Made by a program: the position numbers and the translations under genes. Below, piece by piece: positions 8,273 to 15,580 of a DNA stretch of 42,120 bases. The number at the start of each line of letters is the position of its first letter. The first letter of the stretch is position 1. Origin of the DNA: Lachnospiraceae bacterium (GTDB lineage Bacteria > Bacillota > Clostridia > Lachnospirales > Lachnospiraceae); contig JAILLI010000047.1 of assembly GCA_024693225.1 (NCBI GenBank), positions 1 to 42,120 on the forward strand. The letters run 5' to 3'. Under the pieces are notes generated by a model, which had not been told where the DNA came from, searched no databases, and worked only from the letters and a program-made list of their open reading frames with translations.

Positions 8273-10380
8273 AAGATTTTGACAGGAAAGACTACTATGT
8301 GAACAGGGAGCTGTCATGGCTGATGTTTGACGAGAGGGTGCTCGGCGAGGCGACGGATACCTCAAACCCTCTTATGGAGAGACTGAAGTTCCTTTCCATA
8401 ACCGCATCCAACCTGGACGAATTCTTCATGGTAAGGGTGGCATCCCTTATAGACATGAAGCATGCGGGTTATGCCAAGCGTGATATAGCGGGGATGACGG
8501 TGGATGAGCAGCTCGAGGTCGTATCGGCCAAGACCCATGAGCTGGTCGATACCCAGTATTTTGTCCTTCTACATACCCTCCTGCCCCTCATGGAAGTAGA
8601 GGGTATAAGCTTTGTCACAAGACACGAGCACCTGACAAGTGAGCAGGCCGAATACGTCGACAGGTATTTTGAGGAGGAAGTCTATCCGGTCTTAACGCCC
8701 ATGGCGGTTGACAGTTCCAGACCCTTCCCGCTTGTTCGGAACAGGACCTTAAACATAGGGGCCCTGATCAGTAAAAAGGGTGAGGATACGCGTGATTTTG
8801 CAACGGTCCAGGTCCCCGGTGTCCTGGGGAGGATAGTCGAGATACCTTCCGATGAGGGCAGGACCTTTATCCTGCTCGAGGAGGTCATAGAGCGTAACAT
8901 GGCAAAGCTCTTTCTCAATTATGACGTGGTATGCGCCTACCCTTACAGGATAATGAGAAACGCCGATCTTACCATAGACGAGGAAGAGGCGGCCGACCTT
9001 CTAAAGGAGATAGAAAGACAGATAAAACGCCGGCAGTGGGGCGAGGTCATAAGGCTGGAGGTTGCCGATGACATAGATGGCGAGCTCATGAAGATATTAA
9101 AGGAAGAGCTTTCGGTAAGGGAGGACGGCATCTACAGGATCGCCGGCCCCATCGATCTTACCTTTTTCATGAAGCTGTACGGGTATGAAGGCTTTGACCA
9201 CTTGAAAAGGCCGGCATATACCCCCAGGCCGGTTCCGGAGATCAGGGACGGGGAGGACATATTTGCAGCCATAAGGGGGCATGACATACTCATGCACCAC
9301 CCCTACCAGACCTTTGATCCGGTCATAAACTTTGTAAGGAGTGCGGCCAAGGACCCGGATGTCCTTGCCATCAAGCAGACCCTCTACCGTGTCAGCGGCA
9401 ATTCGCCCATCATAGCAGCCCTTGCGGAGGCGGCCGAGAACGGCAAGCAGGTCACTGTGCTGGTCGAACTCAAGGCCCGGTTTGATGAGGAGAACAACAT
9501 AGTATGGGCAAGAAAGCTTGAAAAAGCCGGATGCCACGTCATATACGGTCTTGTGGGTCTTAAGACCCACTGCAAGATAACCCTGGTGGTAAGGCGCGAA
9601 GAGGACGGCATCAGGCGCTACGTCCATCTGGGGACCGGAAACTACAACGACAGCACGGCCAAGCTCTATACCGATCTGGGACTTCTGACCTGTGCCGAAC
9701 AGATGGGAGAGGACGCAACGGCCGTCTTCAACATGCTGAGCGGATATTCGGAGCCCCTCTACTGGAACAGGCTGACCCTGGCTCCCCTGTGGCTTAAGGA
9801 CAGGTTTTTGCATCTCATAGGAAGAGAGGCGGAAAATGCCCGTGCCGGCAAGCGGGCCTATATAGTGGCCAAGGTCAATTCCATCTGTGACAAGGAGGTC
9901 ATAAAAGCCCTTTACGAAGCTTCCTGCGCCGGGGTAAAGATCGAACTCATAGTAAGAGGGATCTGCTGCCTCAAGCCTGGCATAAAGGATGTTTCTGAAA
10001 ACATAAGCGTCAGGTCCATAGTCGGGGACTTCCTCGAGCACAGCAGGATATTCTATTTCGAGAATGCCGGGAACAGGGAAGTTTACTGCGGATCCTCGGA
10101 CTGGATGCCCAGGAATCTGCTCCGGCGTGTTGAGATAATGTTCCCCATACTTGACGAATCACTTAAGGAGAGAGTAATTTATATACTCGAGACACTGCTT
10201 TCGGATACGGAGAAGGCAAGGATCGAGCTTGACGACGGAACCTATGAGCGCCTTGAGCGCCGACACAGGGAGCCCGTCAACGCCCAGATGGCTTTCTGCG
10301 AGTGGGCGGCCGCTCTTTGCGGAAAAGAAGATACGGTTGAGAACAGCAGGGTATTCATTCCTATAGAGGGAGGTGTTTGA
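8269..10380 (+). CDS. ppk1: Polyphosphate kinase 1
   Basis: Ppk1 reversibly polymerises the gamma-phosphate of ATP into polyphosphate at the membrane or in the cytoplasm. At 703 residues it has normal length. It starts YVNRELSWLMFDERVL, has FFMVRVASL, and carries the phospho-histidine motif GLKTHCKI with His434, matching His435 of the E. coli enzyme. KQTLYRVSGNSPII, VELKARFDEENNI, HLGTGNYN and GSSDWMPRNL complete the set of family motifs. It is coupled to the Ppx homologue by an ATGA overlap and followed after one base by a small acidic ORF, so all three are probably made together, perhaps under the stress signal read by the upstream kinase (inference). Confidence 0.96.
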   Translation: MKDFDRKDYYVNRELSWLMFDERVLGEATDTSNPLMERLKFLSITASNLDEFFMVRVASLIDMKHAGYAKRDIAGMTVDEQLEVVSAKTHELVDTQYFVLLHTLLPLMEVEGISFVTRHEHLTSEQAEYVDRYFEEEVYPVLTPMAVDSSRPFPLVRNRTLNIGALISKKGEDTRDFATVQVPGVLGRIVEIPSDEGRTFILLEEVIERNMAKLFLNYDVVCAYPYRIMRNADLTIDEEEAADLLKEIERQIKRRQWGEVIRLEVADDIDGELMKILKEELSVREDGIYRIAGPIDLTFFMKLYGYEGFDHLKRPAYTPRPVPEIRDGEDIFAAIRGHDILMHHPYQTFDPVINFVRSAAKDPDVLAIKQTLYRVSGNSPIIAALAEAAENGKQVTVLVELKARFDEENNIVWARKLEKAGCHVIYGLVGLKTHCKITLVVRREEDGIRRYVHLGTGNYNDSTAKLYTDLGLLTCAEQMGEDATAVFNMLSGYSEPLYWNRLTLAPLWLKDRFLHLIGREAENARAGKRAYIVAKVNSICDKEVIKALYEASCAGVKIELIVRGICCLKPGIKDVSENISVRSIVGDFLEHSRIFYFENAGNREVYCGSSDWMPRNLLRRVEIMFPILDESLKERVIYILETLLSDTEKARIELDDGTYERLERRHREPVNAQMAFCEWAAALCGKEDTVENSRVFIPIEGGV

Positions 10381-10381
10381 A

Positions 10382-10639
10382 ATGTTTGACAAGGACGTCA
10401 TCAACTGTTTTCTTGAAAACCAGAACCAGCTCTTTGATGAGGATGTAGCCACGACACCCGATGAGGCACAGGATTTTCTCGAAGATTCCATGGCCGTGGT
10501 CGCTGAGGACATCGAAGAGGTCATAGAGTATTTTGACGAGATGGGTGTCGATACCGAGGGTATGTCCGAAGAGGAGATCGAGCAGCAGGCGGAAGTCTTC
10601 ACACTGCCCGACGGGCGCTACCTGGTAGTGAATGCCTGA
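10382..10639 (+). CDS. Small acidic protein downstream of ppk1
   Basis: An 85-residue protein that I do not recognise. It is strongly acidic (runs such as DEAQDFLEDS and MSEEEIEQQAEVF), with no Cys, signal peptide or membrane segment, and ends in a short beta-like stretch LPDGRYLVVNA. The ORF track starts at GTG 10373, but GGGAGGTG at about 10367-10374 is correctly spaced for ATG at 10382 (MFDKDV). It begins one base after the ppk1 stop, so it belongs to the polyphosphate operon and may be an accessory or regulatory subunit; this is inference. Confidence 0.75.
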   Translation: MFDKDVINCFLENQNQLFDEDVATTPDEAQDFLEDSMAVVAEDIEEVIEYFDEMGVDTEGMSEEEIEQQAEVFTLPDGRYLVVNA

Positions 10640-10746
10640 TCTGCGCCTTGGTATGTGCCGGGTTTTATGATAATCTGATATGCACCCGGGGCCTACTGTC
10701 TATGGCGGTTTAAAGGGCCTTAGGTTCAGATAAGAGGAGAAATATT

Positions 10747-12384
10747 ATGATAAGTGCAAACAATGTTACATACCGTGTGGGGAAAAAGGCCCTTTTTGAG
10801 GACGTTAACATCAAGTTCACGGAGGGCAACTGCTACGGTCTCATCGGTGCCAACGGTGCCGGCAAATCAACCTTTCTTAAGATATTGTCCGGCCAGCTGG
10901 ATACGACAGCCGGGGACATAGCCATAACTCCGGGACAGAGACTGTCGGTCCTTGAGCAGGACCATTTCAAATATGATGCCTATACGGTCATGGACACGGT
11001 CATCATGGGCAATCAGCATCTCTATGACGTGATGAAGGAAAAGGACGCCATCTATGCCAAGGAGGATTTCTCCGATGAGGACGGCATAAGGGCGAGCGAG
11101 CTTGAGGCGGAGTTTGCCGAGATGGACGGATGGGAGGCGGAAAGCAATGCCGCTACCTTACTCAACGGCCTGGGGATAGATACCGAGTACCATTACAGCC
11201 TTGTAGGTGACCTTGCAGGTCCCTTAAAAGTCAAGGTCCTTCTGGCCAGGGCTCTTTTCGGTTCGCCCGATATACTCCTTCTTGACGAGCCCACCAACCA
11301 CCTGGATCTGGATGCCATAGAGTGGCTGGAAGAGTTTCTGATCAATTTTGAGAACACGGTCATCGTTGTCAGTCACGACAGGTATTTCCTCAATAAGGTA
11401 TGTACCTATACGGCGGACATAGATTATGGAAAGATACAGCTTTATGCCGGCAACTATGACTTCTGGTATGAGAGCAGCCAGCTCCTCATCCAGCAGATGA
11501 AGGAAGCCAACAAGAAGAAGGAAGAGAAGATCAAAGAACTTCAGGAATTCATCTCAAGGTTCTCGGCCAACGCATCAAAATCCAAGCAGGCAACAAGCCG
11601 TAAGAGGGCCCTTGAAAAGATCCAGCTCGACGAGATCAAGCCTTCAAGCAGGAAGTATCCCTACATAGATTTTCGGCCCGACAGGGAGATAGGAAACGAG
11701 GTCCTGACCGTTGAAGGTATAAGCAAGACCATCGACGGGGTCAAGGTGCTTGATAACATATCCTTCATACTCGGACATGATGACAAGGTCGCCTTTGTCG
11801 GGACCAACGAGCTTGCCAAGACAACCCTCTTTAAGATACTCATGGGTGAGCTTGAACCCGATGAGGGATCCTACAAGTGGGGAGTGACGACCTCCCAGGC
11901 TTATTTCCCCAGGGATTATACGGAAGAATTCGATCATGACTATACGATAACCGAATGGCTTACGGGTTATTCGGCCATAAAGGACGTCACATATGTCAGG
12001 GGCTTCCTGGGTCGCATGCTCTTCCCGGGAGAGGACGGGGTCAAAAAGATAAACATCCTGTCGGGAGGTGAGAAGGTCCGCTGCCTCCTTTCCAAGATGA
12101 TGATATCCGGAGCCAATATACTGATACTGGACGAGCCGACCAACCATCTGGACATGGAGAGCATAACCGCGCTCAACAACGGGCTCATCAAGTTCCCGGG
12201 CGTCATACTCTTTGCTTCCCATGACCACCAGTTTGTGGAAACGACTGCAAACCGTATCATGGAATTTCTGCCCGACGGAAGCCTGATAGACAAGATCACC
12301 ACCTATGACGAATATCTTGCAAGCGACGAGATGGCAAGAAAGAGATTTGTATATACAGCCAATGTGGAGGAAGATGACAATTAA
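10747..12384 (+). CDS. ABC-F family ATP-binding protein
   Basis: A 545-residue soluble protein with two ABC domains and no membrane part, the layout of ABC-F ribosome-associated ATPases (YkpA/YbiT-like). Domain 1 has GANGAGKST, Walker B ILLLDEPTNHLD and the switch SHDRYFL. A charged linker (KKKEEKIKELQEFISRFSANASKSKQATSR) joins domain 2, which has LSGGEKVR, LILDEPTNHLDM and ASHDHQF. Domain 2 has the altered loop GTNELAKTT, a feature I recall for this subgroup. Domain 1 has DLAGPLKVKV where the LSGGQ signature would be. AGAGGAG precedes the ATG. A 107-base gap separates it from the polyphosphate genes. The role is probably translation rescue or ribosome maintenance rather than transport; antibiotic resistance cannot be inferred. 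Confidence 0.9.
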   Translation: MISANNVTYRVGKKALFEDVNIKFTEGNCYGLIGANGAGKSTFLKILSGQLDTTAGDIAITPGQRLSVLEQDHFKYDAYTVMDTVIMGNQHLYDVMKEKDAIYAKEDFSDEDGIRASELEAEFAEMDGWEAESNAATLLNGLGIDTEYHYSLVGDLAGPLKVKVLLARALFGSPDILLLDEPTNHLDLDAIEWLEEFLINFENTVIVVSHDRYFLNKVCTYTADIDYGKIQLYAGNYDFWYESSQLLIQQMKEANKKKEEKIKELQEFISRFSANASKSKQATSRKRALEKIQLDEIKPSSRKYPYIDFRPDREIGNEVLTVEGISKTIDGVKVLDNISFILGHDDKVAFVGTNELAKTTLFKILMGELEPDEGSYKWGVTTSQAYFPRDYTEEFDHDYTITEWLTGYSAIKDVTYVRGFLGRMLFPGEDGVKKINILSGGEKVRCLLSKMMISGANILILDEPTNHLDMESITALNNGLIKFPGVILFASHDHQFVETTANRIMEFLPDGSLIDKITTYDEYLASDEMARKRFVYTANVEEDDN

Positions 12385-12389
12385 AGGTC

Positions 12390-13211
12390 ATGACTGATAC
12401 CAGGATACTTTTTGCGGATCTTGACGGCACCCTTCTTGATGATAACAAGAACGTCAGTGCCGAGGATCTGAGATCCATAAATGAGATGATAAGCGCCGGA
12501 CACAGGTTCGTCATCGCCACCGGAAGGCCCCTTTACAGTGCCAAAGTGGTGGCCCGCGAGCTTGACCTTTTCAGGGAAGGCATATTCCTTGCCGCCTCAA
12601 ACGGAGGCCTTATCTATGACTGCGGCACAGACACGGTAATAAGCAAGACCCATCTTGATGAGGATACGGTAAGGGCTTTTTTTGAGGCCGCATCAGCCGA
12701 AGGCCTTCATATACATACATACACGGATGATGACATAGTATCCCTTCGCGAAACCGAGGAACTTAAGGTCTACAGCAGGGCCATCAAGATGCCGTACAGG
12801 ATCCTGTCAAGGATACCGGAGGATCTGCCCGGCCCTCCCCCCAAGCTCATAGTCATGTCCATAAAGGAGAACAGCAGGAGAGTGCTTGAAGACTTTGAGG
12901 CAAGGCATAAGGACCTTGCGGCGGGGAAAGTACAGAGCGTCTTTTCAAATGACTATCTGCTCGAGTATCTGCCGGTCGGAGTCTCAAAGGGAAAGGCCCT
13001 TATACGCCTGTGCGATATCATGGGGATAGGGGTGGAAAACTCGGTCGCCTGCGGGGATGAGGCCAATGACATTCCCATGCTCGACGCGGCGGGAACTGCC
13101 GTCGTCATGAAGAACGGCACCGATGAGGCAAAGTCCCATGCGGACTATGTGACTGACCACACCAACAATGAGAACGGCATGACAGAGATCATCCACAGAT
13201 TCATACTGTAA
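12390..13211 (+). CDS. Cof-type HAD-IIB phosphatase
   Basis: A 273-residue cytoplasmic hydrolase of the HAD superfamily, Cof subfamily, which removes phosphate from sugar phosphates, flavin or nucleotide substrates. Motif I is FADLDGTLLDD with the nucleophile Asp near residue 10. Motif II is the Thr in VIATGRP, the Lys of motif III is in GVSKGKAL, and motif IV is GDEANDIPML. A C2-type cap lies between about residues 85 and 190. It starts 5 bases after the ABC-F gene and is probably co-transcribed. The stop is followed by a 128-base gap with a new promoter. The substrate cannot be told from sequence. Confidence 0.9.
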   Translation: MTDTRILFADLDGTLLDDNKNVSAEDLRSINEMISAGHRFVIATGRPLYSAKVVARELDLFREGIFLAASNGGLIYDCGTDTVISKTHLDEDTVRAFFEAASAEGLHIHTYTDDDIVSLRETEELKVYSRAIKMPYRILSRIPEDLPGPPPKLIVMSIKENSRRVLEDFEARHKDLAAGKVQSVFSNDYLLEYLPVGVSKGKALIRLCDIMGIGVENSVACGDEANDIPMLDAAGTAVVMKNGTDEAKSHADYVTDHTNNENGMTEIIHRFIL

Positions 13212-13219
13212 AATAACAG

Positions 13220-13249
13220 TTGTGGTTTTTGCCGTATCTGGTGTATAAT
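13220..13249 (+). promoter_or_regulatory. Promoter of the SH3-domain protein gene
   Basis: TTGTGG and a perfect TATAAT are separated by 18 bases. A second TATAAT at 13262-13267 has no clear -35. Between the promoter and the start codon, GGACGGAA...TTTTCGTCC (13291-13311 region) can form a small hairpin in the leader. Confidence 0.6.
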
Positions 13250-13339
13250 ATACAGTTGAGATATAATGTACCATTGTGTTTATCGCACGGACGGAATATA
13301 TTTTCGTCCAATATCAGTATCAGATAAAGGAGAATCATC

Positions 13340-14458
13340 GTGAGAAAGCAGAACAACAGCATTATCAGAATCCTGATCCTTGTGTTTGCGGTGCTCATAG
13401 TATTGACGGCCATAGGAGAGGTTACTTACTTCCTCATAGCTAAGAACAAGCTCAAAGCCATAGCCCTCAATCCCGAGTTTTCGGAGACATCGCTTGAGGT
13501 CGGAACCCAGTATACGTTCGACATCAAGACGACACCGTCCGAGGCCAGCATCAAGAAGGCAAAGTGTTACGTGGACGACCCGACCTCTTCCTTCGAGATC
13601 GGCGAGAATGGCAAGGCCATCCTCACAACTGGAATGAACGAAGGCAATGTTACCGTTTATGTGGAATGCAAGGATATCAAGAGCCAGGTGCTGACATTTT
13701 CCATAGTCGATTCGGTAGCCCGTGCCCAGGCTGAAGCGGCAGCGCAGGCGGAAGCCCAGCAGGCGGCAGAGGAAGAAGCCGCAGCAGAAGAAGCGGCAGC
13801 CGAGCCCGCAGAGGTCAAGCTCTATGTCAAGAGCACGGGAGATGACGTAAACATCAGATCCCAGAACAGCAAAGAGGGCGAGGTCCTTGGCAAGGCCAAG
13901 AAGGGTGATGTGTTCGAGAAGGTTGAGGATGTGGACGACTGGACACATATCAAGTATAAAGACCAGGACGCTTACATGAAGACCGAGTTCCTTACAGAGA
14001 TATCCGAGGAGGAATACCAGGAGGGCGGTTCATCCGAGGAGAACAAGGAAGAGGAGAAGAAGGAAGAAGAAAAGAAAGAAGAAGAAAAGAAGGAAGAGAA
14101 GACCGAAGGCAACGCCGGAGACAATACGGAAGCGGCAGGACAGACCAAGGAAGAGGCTGAGGCAAAGCTGAAGGCAGACCAGGAGAAGGCAGCCCAGGAA
14201 GCGGCCCAGCAGCCGGCTGAGGCACCTGCAGCCGAGACACCCGCAGCCGAAGCGCCTGCACCCGCACCCGCGGCACCGGCAGTCGGAGGACATGAATACG
14301 GCGGACACGTATTTACGGACAGTGAGTGGAATTACCTGCTCCAGCTCTGGGATTACACAGGTGATGCAGCAGAGATGATAACCCACCATTCCGCGGCAGA
14401 GCTCAAGGCAGTTCTTGATGATAAGAACCCCGGAGGAGTTATCAGAAGCCCCTGGTAA
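13340..14458 (+). CDS. Membrane-anchored SH3-domain protein with low-complexity linkers
   Basis: A 372-residue surface or envelope protein. One membrane segment (about residues 9-34) anchors it with the bulk outside. Next come a beta-rich, Ig-like segment (about 40-125), an Ala/Glu-rich linker, a bacterial SH3 domain (about 155-215: VNIRSQNSKEGEVLGKAKKGDVFEKV), a long EEKKEEEKK spacer and a Pro/Ala stretch of the kind that crosses cell wall. The end (HVFTDSEWNYLLQLWDYTGDAAEMITHH) is compact and aromatic but unrecognised. Such SH3 domains usually bind peptidoglycan. The start is GTG at 13340 with AAAGGAG upstream. It has its own promoter and lies next to the glnA relic. Function is unknown, probably wall-associated. 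Confidence 0.8.
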   Translation: MRKQNNSIIRILILVFAVLIVLTAIGEVTYFLIAKNKLKAIALNPEFSETSLEVGTQYTFDIKTTPSEASIKKAKCYVDDPTSSFEIGENGKAILTTGMNEGNVTVYVECKDIKSQVLTFSIVDSVARAQAEAAAQAEAQQAAEEEAAAEEAAAEPAEVKLYVKSTGDDVNIRSQNSKEGEVLGKAKKGDVFEKVEDVDDWTHIKYKDQDAYMKTEFLTEISEEEYQEGGSSEENKEEEKKEEEKKEEEKKEEKTEGNAGDNTEAAGQTKEEAEAKLKADQEKAAQEAAQQPAEAPAAETPAAEAPAPAPAAPAVGGHEYGGHVFTDSEWNYLLQLWDYTGDAAEMITHHSAAELKAVLDDKNPGGVIRSPW

Positions 14459-14473
14459 GATATAGAGGATGAT

Positions 14474-14955
14474 ATGGCAAAGACGCTTAAGGAAATACAG
14501 AAGATCATAGAAGAAAACGGCATAGAGATGGTGGACTTCAAGCTGACCGATATAGACGGCAGGTGGAGACACCTGTCAATACCGGCCAAGAGGCTTACGT
14601 AGAGCACCATGGAGCACGGTATCGGATTTGACGGCAGCAACTACGGCTATGCACCCGTCGAGAACAGTGACATGGTCTTCATCCCCGTGCTTGAATCGGT
14701 TGTCATATGTGTTGGGGACCTTTTGACTGCAACCTTTACAGCCTGCCCGAAGAGGAGAAGGCAAAGCTTACCGGGCTTCAGGCAAGCCTTGAGGAAGCGA
14801 TCGCGGCCCTTCGTGCTGATCATGATTATCTGACGGCGGGAGGTGTCTTCCCCGAAAGGCTGATAGAACAGCTGATAGAGCGTGAGCAGAAGGCATCATC
14901 GGCCATATCGCGCATCCCTCATCCCATGGAATTTGCTATGTATTACGATATCTGA
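14474..14955 (+). pseudogene. glnA: Glutamine synthetase relic (N- and C-terminal ends only)
   Basis: This is a decayed glutamine synthetase. From ATG 14474 the frame reads like a GS N terminus: MVDFKLTDIDGRWRHLSIPA, then a TAG stop at about residue 43 (one base from GAG, Glu), then EHGIGFDGSNYGYAPVENSDMVFIP. After about 14700 the reading continues in another frame with a typical GS C terminus: NLYSLPEEEKAKLTGL, ASLEEAIAALRADHDYL, GGVFPERLIEQ and the ending SRIPHPMEFAMYYDI. A normal enzyme has about 440-470 residues; roughly 280-300 in the middle, including the ATP and metal sites, are missing. The ORFs at 14609 and 14707 in the track are pieces of it. No active product is expected. Confidence 0.88.
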
Positions 14956-14966
14956 TGATTTTCCTG

Positions 14967-14995
14967 TTGCAATCGCCGGGATAAGGTGGTACTAT
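14967..14995 (+). promoter_or_regulatory. Promoter of the rimP-nusA-infB operon
   Basis: TTGCAA and TACTAT are separated by 17 bases. Transcription would begin near 15002, giving a leader of about 66 bases that contains the hairpin at 15022-15047. ACCATATGGT lies across the start region and is palindromic. Confidence 0.65.
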
Positions 14996-15021
14996 ACCAT
15001 ATGGTAATATTGTTAAGGTAT

Positions 15022-15056
15022 GAAGTGAGCTGTTTGCAGCTCACTTCTTTATATAT
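15022..15056 (+). terminator. Hairpin terminator/attenuator in the rimP leader
   Basis: GAAGTGAGCTG pairs perfectly with CAGCTCACTTC around a TTTG loop, followed by TTTATATAT. It lies between the promoter and rimP, so it is better read as an attenuator for the operon than as an end of the upstream relic. NusA, encoded in the operon, acts on such hairpins; feedback is inferred. Confidence 0.7.
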
Positions 15057-15067
15057 CAGGTGCTTAT

Positions 15068-15544
15068 ATGTCAAAAAGAGATGAGATCGAAAGGCGTACC
15101 GAAGAAGCCCTGCTTCCCATACTGGACGGGTTCGGCTTTGAACTCTGGGACGTCGAGTATGTAAAAGAACGGGATGAATATTATCTTCGCGTCTATATCG
15201 ACAAGGAAGGCGGTATCACGATAGATGACTGTGTGGATGTATCAAGGAAGCTTTCCGATACGATCGACGCGGATGATTATATCGAGGATGCATACACGCT
15301 CGAAGTCAGTTCACCGGGGCTTGGCAGGAAGCTCATAAAGGACAGGGAATTTGACAGGTCCATAGGAAGAGACGTGGATATAAAGTTCTACAGGAGTGTG
15401 GACGGAGTAAAGGAGACTACCGGAAAGCTCGTTTCATACGACTCGGATACGGTCACCATAGGATCCGAAGAGAATGCACCGCCGGGTACGCGGTCATATA
15501 AAAGGGAAGATATAGCAACAGTCAGATTATCGGTGGATTTTTAA
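15068..15544 (+). CDS. rimP: Ribosome maturation factor RimP
   Basis: RimP helps assemble the 30S subunit in the cytoplasm. The 158-residue protein shows the family layout: an N-terminal alpha/beta domain starting IERRTEEALLPILDGFGFELWDVEYVKERDEYYLRVYIDKEGGITIDDCVDVSRKL, the conserved EVSSPGLGRKL, and a C-terminal SH3-like barrel ending KREDIATVRLSVDF. Length is normal. The Shine-Dalgarno (CAGGTG) is weak, and a U-rich stretch from the leader hairpin lies just before it. It is the first gene of the translation operon and is followed by nusA after 36 bases. Confidence 0.95.
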   Translation: MSKRDEIERRTEEALLPILDGFGFELWDVEYVKERDEYYLRVYIDKEGGITIDDCVDVSRKLSDTIDADDYIEDAYTLEVSSPGLGRKLIKDREFDRSIGRDVDIKFYRSVDGVKETTGKLVSYDSDTVTIGSEENAPPGTRSYKREDIATVRLSVDF

Positions 15545-15580
15545 CCCAATCATCAAGCGATAAATAAAAGGAGAACAACA

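Noticed and set aside
9097-10041. 314-aa minus-strand ORF inside ppk1
   Set aside because: It is a shadow of the conserved ppk1 coding frame, with no start signal and no family resemblance.
14609-14833. Independent small gene in the glnA region
   Set aside because: Its first half is the glutamine synthetase N-terminal frame after the stop and its second half is out of frame. It is part of the relic.
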